Positions 10,264 to 21,924 of a DNA stretch of 64,000 nt are shown here, piece by piece. The stretch spans positions 248,001-312,000 of the forward strand of contig JABMLP010000031.1 in the NCBI GenBank assembly GCA_013176395.1, read 5' to 3'. The translations under genes were made by a program, and so were the position numbers. Under the pieces are notes generated by a model that was given only the letters and a program-made list of their open reading frames with translations, was not told the DNA's origin and did not search any database. The stretch is from Venturia oleaginea. Lineage: Eukaryota > Ascomycota > Dothideomycetes > Venturiales > Venturiaceae. Positions within the stretch are counted from its first letter, which is position 1. Each line of letters starts with the position of its first letter.

Positions 10264-11547
10264 TTACTTCATCGCCTTGTCGGTACTGTCTCTTTCCAAC
10301 GCGTCAGCGCTCGCTTCCTTGACCTTGGCAAGCCTCTCCGCCTCAGCAGCCGCTGCAATATCTTTGTTGCCTTTCTCAGCCTTAGCCGCTGCAGTGTCTT
10401 TCTTGCCCTTCTCAGCCTTAGACGCTGCTGCATCTATCTTAGCTTTCGCAGTCTTAGCCGCAGCTGTATCCTTCTTGTCCTTCTCAGCCTTGGCCGTATC
10501 TCTCTCTCTTTTCCTTTTCTTTCTCTACGGCTACGCCATTCTCTTCCTCTACCTCCTCTTCCGCCTCCGTCTCCTGAGCCTTAGCTGACGCCTTCGCCTT
10601 AGTAGCCGCAGCCTTATCTTTCTTGTCCTTCTTAGTCTTGTCTACAACGTTCCTCTTCTATTTATTAGGCTTCTGCTCTCTAGCTTCCTCCCTGGTTTTC
10701 TCTTCCTCTTTAAATTGTAGGCTAAATGGCTTTTTGCACTCCGTGCAGCAGTACCAATGCCATTTTTTCTCGGCTTCTGCTGGATTGGAGAAGTATTCTC
10801 CATTTCCCAACTCACCCGTCACTCCCGATGCTTTGCCTGCACACGCCTCGCAAAAGTTTTTGTTCTTGACGCAATTTGGGTCATCGCATGGAGCCCGTTT
10901 CTTCTTCTCCGTGAATGGTTTCCGGCATTGTGGTCGTTCGCAACGAGTTCCTGCTGGATTCTTCGCTTGGCCTGGCTTCGATGGTTCCGGATCGTCCTGT
11001 CGTCCGTGTCTATCTGGGTATTACCGTTAGGTTCTCCAGACGGCTCTGGCTCTACGAGTTTGTGCCAGCCAGCGTCGGGGAAGTCCTTGTCGTCAAGCCT
11101 TTTGTACTCTTTGCTGCAACACCACCACGTCGATCCGTCCCCAGAATCAATGACCATTATGTCTTTGGGTGCGATGGCGTTTCCCTCCTCATCTATCCCG
11201 TCTCTACAAGGATAGCAAAACTGCCTCTTAACACATATGCAGACATGATTACGCCAGCATTCAGTTAAATCTGCTTTTAGTGCCTTGTCCTTTCCATCTT
11301 CTTCCACAATTCGGACTTTCCGCCCATAACCAGGCTCATCCGTTTCCTGCGAATCTCTTGCCCGACAGTTAACCTGTGGCTCACCTCCATCATCATCGTT
11401 CTCATTACTGTCAAATATTGAGCACTGCGTGCTGCAACACGTATGCATTTGCGCTTTTGGAATGCTTTCTGGTGACAAGATTTTCTGACGCGTCTTGTTT
11501 ATATCACGTGATTCCTTGGCGGAGGCAGACCTCAGGAATCCGACAAC
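10264..11547 (-). pseudogene. Cysteine-rich module protein, C-terminal part (split by retroposon)
   Basis: Reading from the retroposon boundary, the frame stays open and contains a half module (HTCCSTQCSIF), a module with ECWRNHVCIC, QFCYPC and TWWCCS, and then, after a putative 71-bp GTAATA...CCAG intron that restores frame, a full eight-Cys module (CERPQCRKPF ... CDDPNC ... NFCEACAG ... WHWYCCTEC). After a stop near 10660, another frame encodes an Ala/Lys/Glu-rich linker (repeats like AAAKAEKGKKDT) ending at 10264. The same module and linker type occur in the 782-aa protein at 40262-42610. The cysteines probably bind zinc, which is an inference; function is unknown. The 5' half lies beyond the retroposon at 13177-14490. 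Confidence 0.65.
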
Positions 11548-11562
11548 ATGTACTTATTATTG
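11548..11562. repeat. Target-site duplication, left copy (15 bp)
   Basis: ATGTACTTATTATTG, identical to 13162-13176. It brackets the retroposon at 11563-13161. Confidence 0.92.
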
Positions 11563-13161
11563 AAAACAGCACACACAGCGAGAACTCAATTTTTGGAATT
11601 TACATCTAAAGATCATCAAAACACCTCTGCCAGTGGCCGCTCCGGCCTCTAGAGGCCATCGCGCGTCCCTCAGCGTCGATGAGATATCTCTAGAGTCGCC
11701 GTCGCGGCCACGGCAGAGCAAGCAGACGAATACATGAGCAAGCTACACGAACGATGCGTCCACCAAAGACAACAGCAACCATCTAGTCACTATCTCCCGG
11801 CTAGTCCATCACCCCAGATGACACTGCAACGCTCCGAGTCGACGAGTCACTGCTAGAACGGCAATACCTTCAACACAACTCAAACACCAGACGCCCGGTG
11901 CGCAACAATCGGCACCACACACCACTGCAACGACTAGACAATCTCTCCCAACGTCTTGGCAAACCGTCCTGCTACAAGCTGTTGCCCAGAGCCTTGAGCC
12001 TCTCCCCAAACTGTTGCGTCCCAGTTATGGCATTGGCAAGAGTAGGTGCGCGACACAGTAAGTAGTAAGGACGCATAGAAGGAGCCTATTGGCGGCAAAT
12101 CCCCTCCCTGTAAGCTAGCAGACGTAGCCTTGAGCCTCTCCCCAGACTGTTGCGTCCCAGTTATGGCAGTGGCAAGAGTAGGTGCGCGATATAGCAAGCA
12201 GGGAGAGCGACTAGCAGCAGATAGGCTCCGACTATAAGACGACAGGTCTACAACACAATCGGTGCGACACGATACGGCAGCTGCTAGAGAACCTCATCTA
12301 CTATCGTCTCCGCAAACCGTCCTGCTGCAAGCTAATGTCCAGAGCCTTGAGCCTCTCCCCAAACTGTTGCGTCCCAGTTATGGCATTGGCAAGAGTAGGT
12401 GCGCAACACAGTAAGCAGTAAGGACGTATAGAAGGAGCTTATTGGCGGCAAATTCCCTCCCTACAAGCCAGCAGACGTAGCCTTGAGCCTCTCCCCAGAC
12501 TGTTGCGTCCCAGTTATGGCATTGGCAAGAGTAGGAGCGCGATATAGCAAGTAGGGAGAGCGACTAGCAGCAGGTAGGCTTCGACTATAAGACGGCAGGT
12601 CTATAGCACGATCGGCGCCATACAATACGGCAGCTACCAGACAGCCTCGTCCACGGGCATACCCGGAGTATCACACCCAAGCAGCGAAATCACGACTACG
12701 ATGGTTACTATTGTCTCCAGCATCACACAACCAAATACACCGCCGCATAGGAATCTGGTGCAAGGCAACTTTCACAAGCAGAAACATACTTAGGGAACCC
12801 ATTGGCCTTGAGGGGTAAGGCGAAACAGATAGACAAAGCTGAGCATTAGAGGGAGACTGTAGGTAGAAGGATAGCGAAACACGAGGCATTGCCTCTTGAG
12901 TCTACATAGCACAGATATACTAGCAGAATAACCAGTATCTACAAGAGCCAGCGGGCATTTGGAGATACTGGTTAAGGGAAAAGAGGGAGGACGGAGGGGA
13001 CAGCTGGTCTTGTTTCAGTGAACGGGGCGAAGTGGGGCGCGGTGGATTATATAATCTATCACGTGTCGGCTGTCTGATGAAGTCCTCCTAACCGGACATA
13101 GCTGCCTGATTAAGCGGCTGCAACCGAGTAGGATAAAATCAATCAATCAATCAATCAATCA
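11563..13161 (+). mobile_element. 1.6-kb non-coding retroposon, copy A
   Basis: A 1599-bp element bounded by perfect 15-bp direct repeats. In the sense orientation it begins AAAACAGCACAC and ends in about seven AATC units, the layout of a non-LTR retroposon with a simple-repeat tail. A nearly identical copy lies in opposite orientation at 28453-30055. No reading frame over about 90 codons exists on either strand and I see no reverse transcriptase or endonuclease motif, so it must have relied on another element's machinery. Internally, a conserved block containing GTTGCGTCCCAGTTATGGCA recurs at about 12013, 12149, 12364 and 12501, giving two tandem units of about 350 bp. The insertion splits the cysteine-rich pseudogene on the minus strand. 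Confidence 0.85.
12000..12660. repeat. Two ~350-bp tandem units inside the retroposon
   Basis: Alternating spacings of about 136 and 215 bp between four copies of the CCCAGTTATGGCA block show a duplicated unit that itself contains two sub-copies. The same arrangement is present in the copy at 28453-30055, so it predates dispersal. Confidence 0.8.
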
Positions 13162-13176
13162 ATGTACTTATTATTG
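13162..13176. repeat. Target-site duplication, right copy (15 bp)
   Basis: ATGTACTTATTATTG, identical to 11548-11562. Confidence 0.92.
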
Positions 13177-14490
13177 GAGATTCAGACAAGATATACCACA
13201 CTCAGTTCTAACCTTGTTTCTATACGTGCACGTCATTTCATTATCACCCAAATGATACCAACACGCCTCTTCCTTCTTTGCAGTTGCGACAGAATTTCTT
13301 GAACTTGTAAAGGTGATAATCGTAATCGATCAGCGGATTTGTCTCTTTACTTTTACCCATCTTACCGCAAACTGGCTCGTCAGGATGTGGGCAAGTTATG
13401 CTACGGCAGTAGACTGTGAAATTTCCTCCTTGGCAGGTTTGGAGGCCTCAAGACTTTGCCCATCTTTTTTTATTGGCTTGGCTGTATATCGGGTTGTCCA
13501 TGGTCATGTCGGTATCTTCTATATCGGTCTCGTAGTCTGAATCGCCCGAATTACCGGAGGGACCATCGTCGTCTGGAGGACCGCCCGTGTTTATGTACAA
13601 TGGCTGAACTGTGGCCGAAACTTCGATACGATTCACTTTTCCTTTAGCCTTAGTCATAGGTAGAGGCGGAGCAGCTTTTCCTACCTTTTTTTTATTAGCT
13701 CGCCAACAATTCCTTCTTACTTATTAGTCTAGGCTGAAATTTTGACCGATGTTAGTGCACTCTTCATGAACTGGGAAAAGTTCTTAACTTTATTCGCAGG
13801 AGCAGCATTTATTCCCCTTGAATCCACATCCATTTCATCATCGGAAAACTCAGGCTCCTGGACCTCTTTTCGATTTCCCTTGCCCTTAGCAGTCACAACC
13901 TGCTTTTTTGCCGCCACTGGTACTGGCCTGCCACAGCAGTCTTTGCTTCCCTTACATCCAAAAACGATTCATCATCAGCATCTTCAGCGCTAAAGCTACG
14001 TTTCAGGCCATGCTGCATTTGCTCCTCACTCTCTTCCTCCGAGCTTTTTATCCGCTTCCTGAGTGGAGGGTCATAATCATCATCGTTCTGTCGTTTAGGA
14101 GATTGGGACCCAGTCTCAGACGAGTTCAGTTCGTCCACTACCTTCCGCTTCTTACGCCCTTTGGTGGCTCCCGCAGAATTTTCTGGTATAGGAGTCAGAA
14201 CAATTTCCCCTTCACTGTCATTACCCTCATGTCATCAGCCTGCTGTATAGTAGCAGTTTCGTCATGGTGGTTGTCGGACGAGTAATGGTCGTCTCCAACT
14301 GGGTCAGCCTACAATACAGACTCATCTTCGTTTTCATAACTTGGAGGAGGAGGAATTGCCTTATTTACTGTCTGCTTCCGAGGTCTTGTCTGTGCAGGCC
14401 GTGCATCCTCGAAAGTGTCGTCCAAACTATCTTCCTTTCCCTTCCTCCTCTTCAATTCTTCAACTGAGGACTCTTCTTCTTGTTGAAGTA
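13177..14490 (-). pseudogene. Cysteine-rich module protein, N-terminal part (split by retroposon)
   Basis: Minus-strand frames from 14490 downward encode a long acidic, Ser/Lys-rich, probably disordered region (for example EEESSVEELKRRKGKEDSLD, SSEEESEEQMQHG, EPEFSDDEMDVDS and SGDSDYETDIEDTD) containing nuclear-localisation-like clusters (TKGRKKRKV, PPLRKRIKSS). Near 13460-13270 a cysteine module follows (TCQGGNFTVYC, ITCPHPDEPVC, KKFCRNCKEGRG). Frame changes or stops near 14310, 14240, 13900, 13740 and 13460 break the frame. The architecture, acidic disordered N-terminus then cysteine modules, matches the intact protein at 40262-42610. Removing the retroposon and one target copy joins this part to 10264-11547. 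It was probably already decaying or broke after insertion; the order cannot be told from one copy. Confidence 0.6.
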
Positions 14491-14599
14491 TGAAAGTTAA
14501 GTAACAAGTGTATTGAGGGTGAGATCCGGAGGATCTCAGCTATATAGTAATACACTAAGCCCAATAGGGCAGTAAACAAACTCCAGTGACAGAGAGTAG

Positions 14600-15043
14600 C
14601 CACGCTGGCGCAGGTGGAGGCAATAGCATGAGGATACTCCTTCCAACAGTCCCCCGAATCCGAACGATGTTCCTCCCATCAGTGCCAGTCCCCCAACGCG
14701 TCCATCACCCTCTTCCGGTCGCTCACAAACCTTCGCTACGCGGATGGAGACGACCTCAGACTACACCTGGACGAGTTCCATCAGCGATGGACTCGCATGG
14801 CAAAGCGATGCGCTGGCTCTTCACAGAGCGTCGCAAAAGCCATGAAGGCAATGTTTGAATCGGATGAGGTCAAGGGCTCATTCTTCCTGGCCACCCTACC
14901 AGATACTATGGACCACGTCATCGACATAGAAATCGCTAAATTTCTGGCGAGGTCAAAGAAGAGGATCGCTAGAGGGTTATCGATATCGATATGGAGTTGG
15001 AAGACTTCGAAACTAACGGTAGCGTCGGTTTTGAGAAGGTAGG
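14600..15043 (+). pseudogene. Retrotransposon gag-like (UBN2-type) fragment
   Basis: The frame running through 14797 reads upstream as ITLFRSLTNLRYADGDDLRL, then LDEFHQRWTRMAKRC, and downstream as SFFLATLPDTMDHVID. The spacing of a Leu-rich helix, a F...W.R segment and an FLATLP motif resembles the gag/UBN2 domain of Ty1/copia elements. No protease, integrase or reverse transcriptase follows, and no LTRs were recognised. It may be a relic or a gag-only derivative. The assignment is by pattern and is moderately uncertain. Confidence 0.42.
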
Positions 15044-16540
15044 AAGGTGACTGAATTGATGAAGGTAGCAATGATAGCTCAAATCAGACCAACTCCAAAG
15101 ACGAAGTCCTACTTACCTAAGAGCAGATATCCCAAACCGCTTCCAACAGCGAAGAAACACGATTCCATCACACAGGGACTTAAATCGATCTTACTCACGA
15201 CGGGAAATATCTATCAAAAATCCACATCAAAGCTACTCTAGATAGGGCCGAGTTAACGACTTTCCCGAGGGAAGGTAGAAACCGGGCGATCATAGGGCCA
15301 ACGAATGATTCAAGTATAAGTATATATGGAAATTCGGCTTCGTGGAATGTGGCAAAGTACGATTTTTGTTTCTGAGGGTATCAAGGCGAATGAGTGAAGG
15401 GAATCCGTTCCAGGGTAAAACGGATGGGTCTGTGAAGTTTTTGAGCGGGAGGGCGGGTAGTATTGTGGAAAGAGTGGTTAGGAAGGATACTATATGATAA
15501 GTACTAGAGCTAAATTATGGCTTTGTGTTGCTTCTGTTTAATAAGAAACGTTGAGACCTAAGGAGTACCTTCGCTTTGGTTGTCTATCTGTGATCGAGGT
15601 TACAAAATCTGGAATAGCGGTGATGAGTTAGGACGTACTACGAAGAAATGGAGTTCTATCAATTACGTTAACTGCCAGAGGTTAGTACGAGGTTCAAAGG
15701 ATATCTTCACTGACCGACTAATATACCACTACAGACTTGAACCAAAGGCCAGACGTATTCCGATGTCGAATTCTTCAACAGATATCATCAAGGCAAGACT
15801 ACATGCTCTAGCGATTTCTGCGTGGCGGCCAACTGACAACGCAACTGTAATCCAAGTAGTATCCGACCGCCTCTCAATTTTTAAAATCTTGTAAAATAGA
15901 CGGTCTTTTGTAGATGATTAGAGAAATGACAGGAATATTAGAACGGCTTCTCTATTGCAGACTTACGCGTTTGGACTGAGTGCCTTCACGGCCTGTGCCC
16001 AAAGCCTTACCAAGCGAAAAAGGCTGAAGAAATAGAGAATGGAAGGAGTGTAGCATTTTCTGCTCCTCGAAACTTTCTCGCTCAGTAAGTCTATGCGTAT
16101 GGGCCGCGAAGAACTTTAGTCTATGTTTATCGTTTGATAGACTTTGGTGAGTACTAAGCTCGATTGTCCATTGCAGAATCGGATGGCGCCTACCAAAGGT
16201 CATCAAGAACCGAAGGTTAGTACGGTATTCAATAAAGTCGACGATTAACAATCGAGACTATAGCATGGCAGAACTCAGAAAGCCCATTAAGAGGACGGTA
16301 CTCTGCTACAACAAGGACGGTGTGACGAAAGAGTTATCTGAAGCTGTTTGAATACGCGACCTAAAACGTCAATATAATGCCGCATAAATCCTACAAGTGC
16401 TTCCGATCCGGACTACTGGAGGATCTCCCTGAACCACTAAATTTCTAATGTGGCCTTGCAAGGTGTATAGTCAAAGAATAGGACCCGTATAGCATTCTGC
16501 TGCTCCAGAGACATTTTGCCTTCCTCTAAGTATCTTCTCA
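15044..16540. other. No gene seen
   Basis: Short frames only, none with a recognisable domain or compositional signal. No clear repeats. Confidence 0.45.
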
Positions 16541-16930
16541 TTACAGCATGCTGTCGAAGCAGAGAGCAGTGATAATTCTGCAGCAAAAAACGGATATCTC
16601 TCGAAACAGCGGTTTACAGATGTGAAAGGGTTGACTCGGTGCCTGGTAAGGGTTACTGTGGATTTCCCCGTAAGGGTTCGTTCTTTGAGGAAGTATAATA
16701 CTGTAGAAACATCCTTCCTTGACTTGGATTCCGAAGTCATTCCATTGGCTGTATTTGTGTTCCCAAGGCTCGTTTTGGATTAGCACAGTTCGATTGAGGT
16801 AGAATTGACTGGTCTTGCTATCACCAGCGAAAATATAATCATAGATACGGTTACGTAGCTCGGAAGGGAGTCGTAGGAGGGGTAATTGGGCGGCATTTTC
16901 GTCATATTTTCGTCTCGAATCTCTGATCAA
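16541..16930 (-). pseudogene. 2EXR/F-box-like N-terminal fragment
   Basis: The 129-codon frame contains LLRLPSELRNRIYDYIFAGD, the start of the fungal 2EXR-type domain (consensus LPxExRxxIY). It is followed by sequence typical of this large ascomycete family and ends in FREISVFCCRIITALCFDS, where intact members continue for another 100-200 residues. The ATG at 16930 gives a plausible start (MIRDSRRKYDENAAQLP). Function of the family is unknown; the motif resembles F-box proteins. I see no intron that would extend it, so it is probably truncated. Confidence 0.55.
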
Positions 16931-19900
16931 TGTCAGTTGTTATCTTATACTCAATGGATAAGCAGACGAACACGTTCGGTCGCTATACGTTCTTCAGAGG
17001 GAACGCGCTAAATCTCGCGCGTCGCTCTCGCTTTTCCCACTTTCTAGGTGCTCTAGGCATTATTCAACTTAATAGCAGCTGGACAGAGAGAATGGGAGAT
17101 ACTCGATCGAGGAAGAGGTTCTACCACAAAGCTTGGAACAGGAGGTGCGGAGGAGGACGCTAGGGATCCTACTATATTCGAAGATATAACTCGAGTCATG
17201 ACACAGAAAGAAGACCTCAAACCTGAATAGGCTTCCTATGGAGTTCATTCGCATTAAGTTTATTGGATCACTCACAGGAAAGATAAGGTATACCAAGTAG
17301 GATGAAAGAAGGGTTACCAAATTTAGTTACTAGGAAACACATGCGCACGTGAACTTGCAACAACATCGCAAATGGCAGATCCTACAACTTCTATTCTACT
17401 CTACTTACCCCCTCCATAAACCTTCCACTACAAACACAGCAGATAAAAGTACAATAAAAATCTCTCCTACAAGCAAACAAGGACATTCACATCTACCCCC
17501 GATACCTCCATACGCTCAATTAAAATCGAAGGACTTGTAAAAGAGTTGTAGATGAATATGGAAGGAGTTGGCAAAGAAGACGCTTTCGTCAATTCGGGAA
17601 ACGCAGATATACCATACCGACTATCAACACTCTTGGAAAACAGCGAAGAATGTGATTACTATTTGAGTAGCCCGTAGGAATACCAAACAGGAAAAGTATT
17701 ATCCTATTGATGTCCGGCCCTGGGTACTCCTGAGTCCTGTTATTACAATGCTAGATTCAATTCATTGTAGATAATCGAAATGCAATCCCTCGGCTGATTG
17801 TGGTATGTTCAAAATTCCTGGAAGTAGATGTAGAAGTCGCAAAGATAGTAGATTTTAGGCAAAAATTTGGTGCGATCAAATCGGATGAACGCCCCGGATA
17901 TCAATGGCGAGAACGAGCTGAACACAGTACTATTCATTTGTAGAGTATTTTTTTCAGTTCTCAGACCTCGGATCTCGACGGTTAAAATGCGATATCCACC
18001 ACAAAAATCCTGTCGCGATGAATGTGAGACCCGTCTTGAATGCGAAATTACAACCGCATTGTATCGGATCTGCATGAGGTCTTCTTATTAATCCTTAGTA
18101 ATTGAGTTAGCAAGACATTTTCAAAGGAATGGCCAAGCTGAATTGATTGCACCCTATATACAAGGCAGCTGTGATTGGCCAGAGAGCCAGGCAGAAGTTA
18201 TGTCCGGTGAAGGACGAAGACGTTTGCTATCATGATGGATAGGACAGGTGGTCGTTAGACGGAGACGGAGAACCACGAAGCAGAGGAAAGTCTTTCGTCC
18301 CACTTGCAAGTAGTGAAGCGAGCACAATTTGTCGGCCAACAAAAGGCCGACAGAGAGGAGGGCACGGGCGCTGTCATCAGCCTGACGTCGTCTTGCCTGT
18401 GGCAATAAGACCTTCATATACCACTATCAATATCAGCATGACAATAATGAGAATGCTATAGCATCGGAGCGGTTACGGGTCCCTCTAATAAGCAAATAGA
18501 GTTTGTCCCTGAATGCGTTTATAGAATCGGCTTTTAGGACAGCAAGGGAATTTGACAAGATTCAATTCCAGACTACTCCTTAGGAACCGAAGTGGTAGGA
18601 CCAGATAGGCATTAGAGCTAGAGCGTTCGCTTTATGACAGAAGGCGGGGAGCGGGCAAGCGGCAGACCGCTGGAACTGACAGGTGCACGTTCTTCATTTC
18701 GCAAACGTTACCCCAGGAAATGCTGTGAGGTGAGGCTTGGGACACTATTTGTTGGTTTGCGCTTCTTGTTTTGGGGTTGATTCGTGGAAGCTCAAAGCAG
18801 AGGCCAAACTGTGGTGAGGACTTGGGCGCGTAGGGGGTGATGATTGGTAGTCTAGGGAAGAACGGTGCTTGTTCTGATAGTGGATGGAGCAGTGTTTCGG
18901 GTTTACCTATCTTCAGGGGTGTAAACCCTTTTGGGAACTGTTAAAACCGAGTCCCGTGATCTATGATTTTAAACGAACTTTTGGAAGCGACGAGCATGAG
19001 TTTCGACATACTACCTACGTAGTAGTAGAACTGGCAAAGTCATCAAGCACCTGGCCAATATGATTCGAAATATGATACAGATCAGGCAGACTTTTAAGCA
19101 GTTGGCGTGGAAAAGCCTTTTTCCACCCACAAGTAAAGAGGTCGGGAATTCCGAGAGACTTGGTTCAGCAAGTAATAAGCAATATCGGAAGAGCGGATCG
19201 ATGAGATCAGGGTCTCGGTGTTTCAAACGAAGCGAGCAAGCTGTCTAAGCACCCAACCCTAGGTAGATGGTCCGCGGCCTTTTGGGAATCTATCACCGAT
19301 CCTTGAGGCTTGGAATACAGAAGACGTTTATTGTGAGCAAGCCCGACTGCGCCTCGCCAAGTTGACCAATCGCTTCCTTCCGGTGTCACTTTTCAGCTTC
19401 GGATGTGCTACCTCTCGGATGCGATACCTCTCGGATGCGGTTCCAAGAGCCCAGCCGGACAAGTCGTACGTAATCCAGGAGCCAACTCCGCCCGATCGGA
19501 TGGACAGAAAACAGCTGCCTTGCAGTTAAATTTAGCATCTGTATGGTGAGATCTTACAGGTGAAAAAATGGGCATTATGTCGACGATCATATCAACGAGA
19601 GATTGAATTTGATTGTGTTCGCACGTCGCTAAGCACATCGTTCTACAGACAGCCGTACTTTTCTTTCATATATTGCACTCCAGCCACTTCTCCATCCGAG
19701 CCCTTGGAATCCCAAAACAAGACTCGGCGGCCGACGGGAGAGGGCTGCTAATCACCGATCCTGGGTCTGCATATTGCATAGCCCCCCTCGCGCCCCACCT
19801 ATCTCAAACCAAAGCCTCCTTCGTTGCTTTTGCTTTTGATCACGTCTATCGCCATCATCCTCTCAACCTCCTCACCTCTCGCAATCACCTCTTTCCCGTC

Positions 19901-20122
19901 GGTCCAATTGTACCCACGAACATAGAATACACTCGATTTCACAACGGGATCGCTTCCACCACGCTTCACAATCCGATTTACCCCAGAATAACCTTGAACG
20001 GGAGGCTTACGCGTACGCCAACAGCCTACTGAGGCCATTCCATCCGGCTTCTTCCCAGTCCGACCTCCACCAAAACTTTTCCAGGCCTGATTGAGGCGCC
20101 GGGATACCTTCACATAACCTCG
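16931..20122. other. Long gene-poor interval; promoter/5' leader of bZIP gene at its end
   Basis: About 3.2 kb with only short, unconvincing frames. The last 300-400 bp before 20123 are pyrimidine-rich (CTCTCGCAATCACCTC, CCACCTC runs), as is usual for fungal promoters and leaders. The open frame at 19613-20032 looks like leader sequence, not a gene. Confidence 0.45.
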
Positions 20123-21924
20123 ATGGCCACCTCGAGTTACCCTACCATGGGCTACCAGCCGTCCAACAAGCAATACGTCGACTCAACCGACATGGACAAC
20201 TGGGTCGACTTCGGCAGTCTTACATCTCCAAACCCGAACGGATCTTCTTCCAGACAGTCCATCTCTGCCATGACGAGTCCAACCAGCACAATTATGCCTC
20301 TTGATGGTTCAGACGATCACCAAACTCCGGTCGCACCGAGTCACGATTACAGCCGGTTCAAGCAGCAGACTGGTCTACCGACTGGATCCATTGCTACCCT
20401 TCAAGCACTTCCAACAGTATTTCCAAGCTACAATAGCGGAATCGACGAGTATGGAATGACCAGCTCCATGTACGATCAGAGCGGATTGGGAGCTATGACT
20501 GGCGAAGGCTGCGACACCGACCTCCCGGCATTTTTCTACCCTGGCGAGTCTGCAAACGATGATTTTGTTGACCCAAATGCCATCTTGAAGCAAGAAGAAG
20601 CTCAGGCGAACATTCGATACTACCCCGGAATGCACCAACAAGCCGCTCTTCGCGCACAACAACAAGCCCAGCAACGAGAACAACAAATAATGGTGATGAA
20701 ACAAAGGGAAGCCGAGATGCAGCAAAACAAATCAAGACGTGCGTCGCACAATCCTGCTGTGGATCCCCACACAGAAGAGACCATTGCTCGTGTCGTCAAC
20801 CAGATCCGACGAAGCAGCAATATGGGCGAGCATTCCATGTCACCCGATCCACAAGGCCATCAGCACACGGGTCGCTCAAGAAAAGACGAGGATGATATGG
20901 ACGAGGACGAGCGTCTTCTCAACAGCGAGGAGGGAAAGAAACTCAGCAGCAAAGAACGTCGTCAACTCCGTAACAAGGTTTCCGCTCGCGCATTCCGATC
21001 GAGAAGAAAGGGTAAGTCAATCGCAGCATCAAATTTGATTGATCGAATACTAACATGAGACTAGAGTACATCGGCCAACTCGAAGGCGAAGTTCAAGGAA
21101 AAGTAAACGAATGCAACGACCTCAAAATGCAAAACCGTGCTCTCATGGAAGAGAACGCTCGTTTCCGTACTCTCGCCGAGAAACTGCTTGCACATGCTGC
21201 TTTCCGACCTTTCCTTGAAGAGCTCAGCCGCGATCCTGAACTAGCACATTCGTTGTCTGCTATCAGCAGTTCCAACCACGCCACACCCACACCGGCGCCA
21301 CAATCAAAGAAGGATGTTGATCCGTACAACCAACAAGCTCAGCAATATCAACAGCAACAGCATCTTGTTGGGATGACGATGATTCCCGAGACACAGCTGG
21401 ACTTCAGCACACTCAACCTTGCTGGTAACCAATGGGCTATGCCTTCGAATGGTATGGGGCAATATTTGCAACCACAGGTCTTCACTGTTGAAGTCCCGGA
21501 ACTGGCCAAGCCTATTGACGTCGCCGCTCTCTCTGGAAAGTCAGACGATATCATCGATGACTTCACTTCACCTTCCTCTACCGTTTCCAAGGTCGAGTGC
21601 CCTGTCGAGATTGAGTTTCCAAGCGTCTTGTCTGAGGATGTCGAGGTTGAAGAGGCCAAAAGCACCGAGTGCACATTTGACGAAAATGATCCCGCTTTCA
21701 CACTCTTCGCAACTTCCTCACCGTCCACCAAGTCTACCGGAACCGTCACACTTCAACAATCTATTGAAGATCTCGCCGCTCGTATCCCAACTGAGAAGGA
21801 AGGAAACTTTGAACTCATCACTTCTTCGTATGTCCACGCCACACTCACCCTCGAAAAGTCTATTGCGAGAATGGATGCCGCGTGTAGGAAACTAGATTCT
21901 TTGTTCGACTCTTTTGGCCTATAG
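20123..21924 (+). CDS. bZIP transcription factor, IDI-4-like
   Basis: Two exons, 20123-21011 and 21065-21924, encode 582 residues. The 53-bp intron has GTAAGT, a TACTAAC-type branch site and CTAG, and it interrupts the bZIP domain itself. The basic region at about residues 277-296 reads SSKERRQLRNKVSARAFRSR. The zipper follows in exon 2 (EYIGQLEGEV... then LMEENARFRTLAEKLL). The N-terminal 270 residues are Gln/Ser/Asp-rich with a polyglutamine-like stretch near 175-195, and the C-terminal half ends in a short helical region (SIARMDAACRKLDSLFDSF). The basic region is of the type found in Podospora IDI-4 and its ascomycete relatives, DNA-binding regulators linked to stress and autophagy (family knowledge). 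It probably acts in the nucleus as a dimer. The start is the first ATG of the frame with a good context. Confidence 0.92.

Noticed and set aside
10154..10588. Plus-strand Ala/Ser/Leu-rich frame of 144 codons
   Set aside because: It is the antisense of the Lys/Ala/Glu-rich linker of the minus-strand cysteine-rich pseudogene, which makes a better protein.
12000..12660. Regularly spaced repeats that might suggest a CRISPR-like array
   Set aside because: The spacings alternate (136 and 215 bp) and the whole unit is duplicated; this is a fungal retroposon, not an array with unique spacers.
12671..12889. 72-codon frame (MPRVSLSFYLQSPSN) present in both retroposon copies, also at 28718-28936
   Set aside because: It is antisense to the element, short, and its conservation simply reflects the recent origin of the two copies.
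19613..20032. 139-codon frame upstream of the bZIP gene
   Set aside because: Low-complexity, leader-like translation, with no domain; it lies in the pyrimidine-rich promoter/leader.
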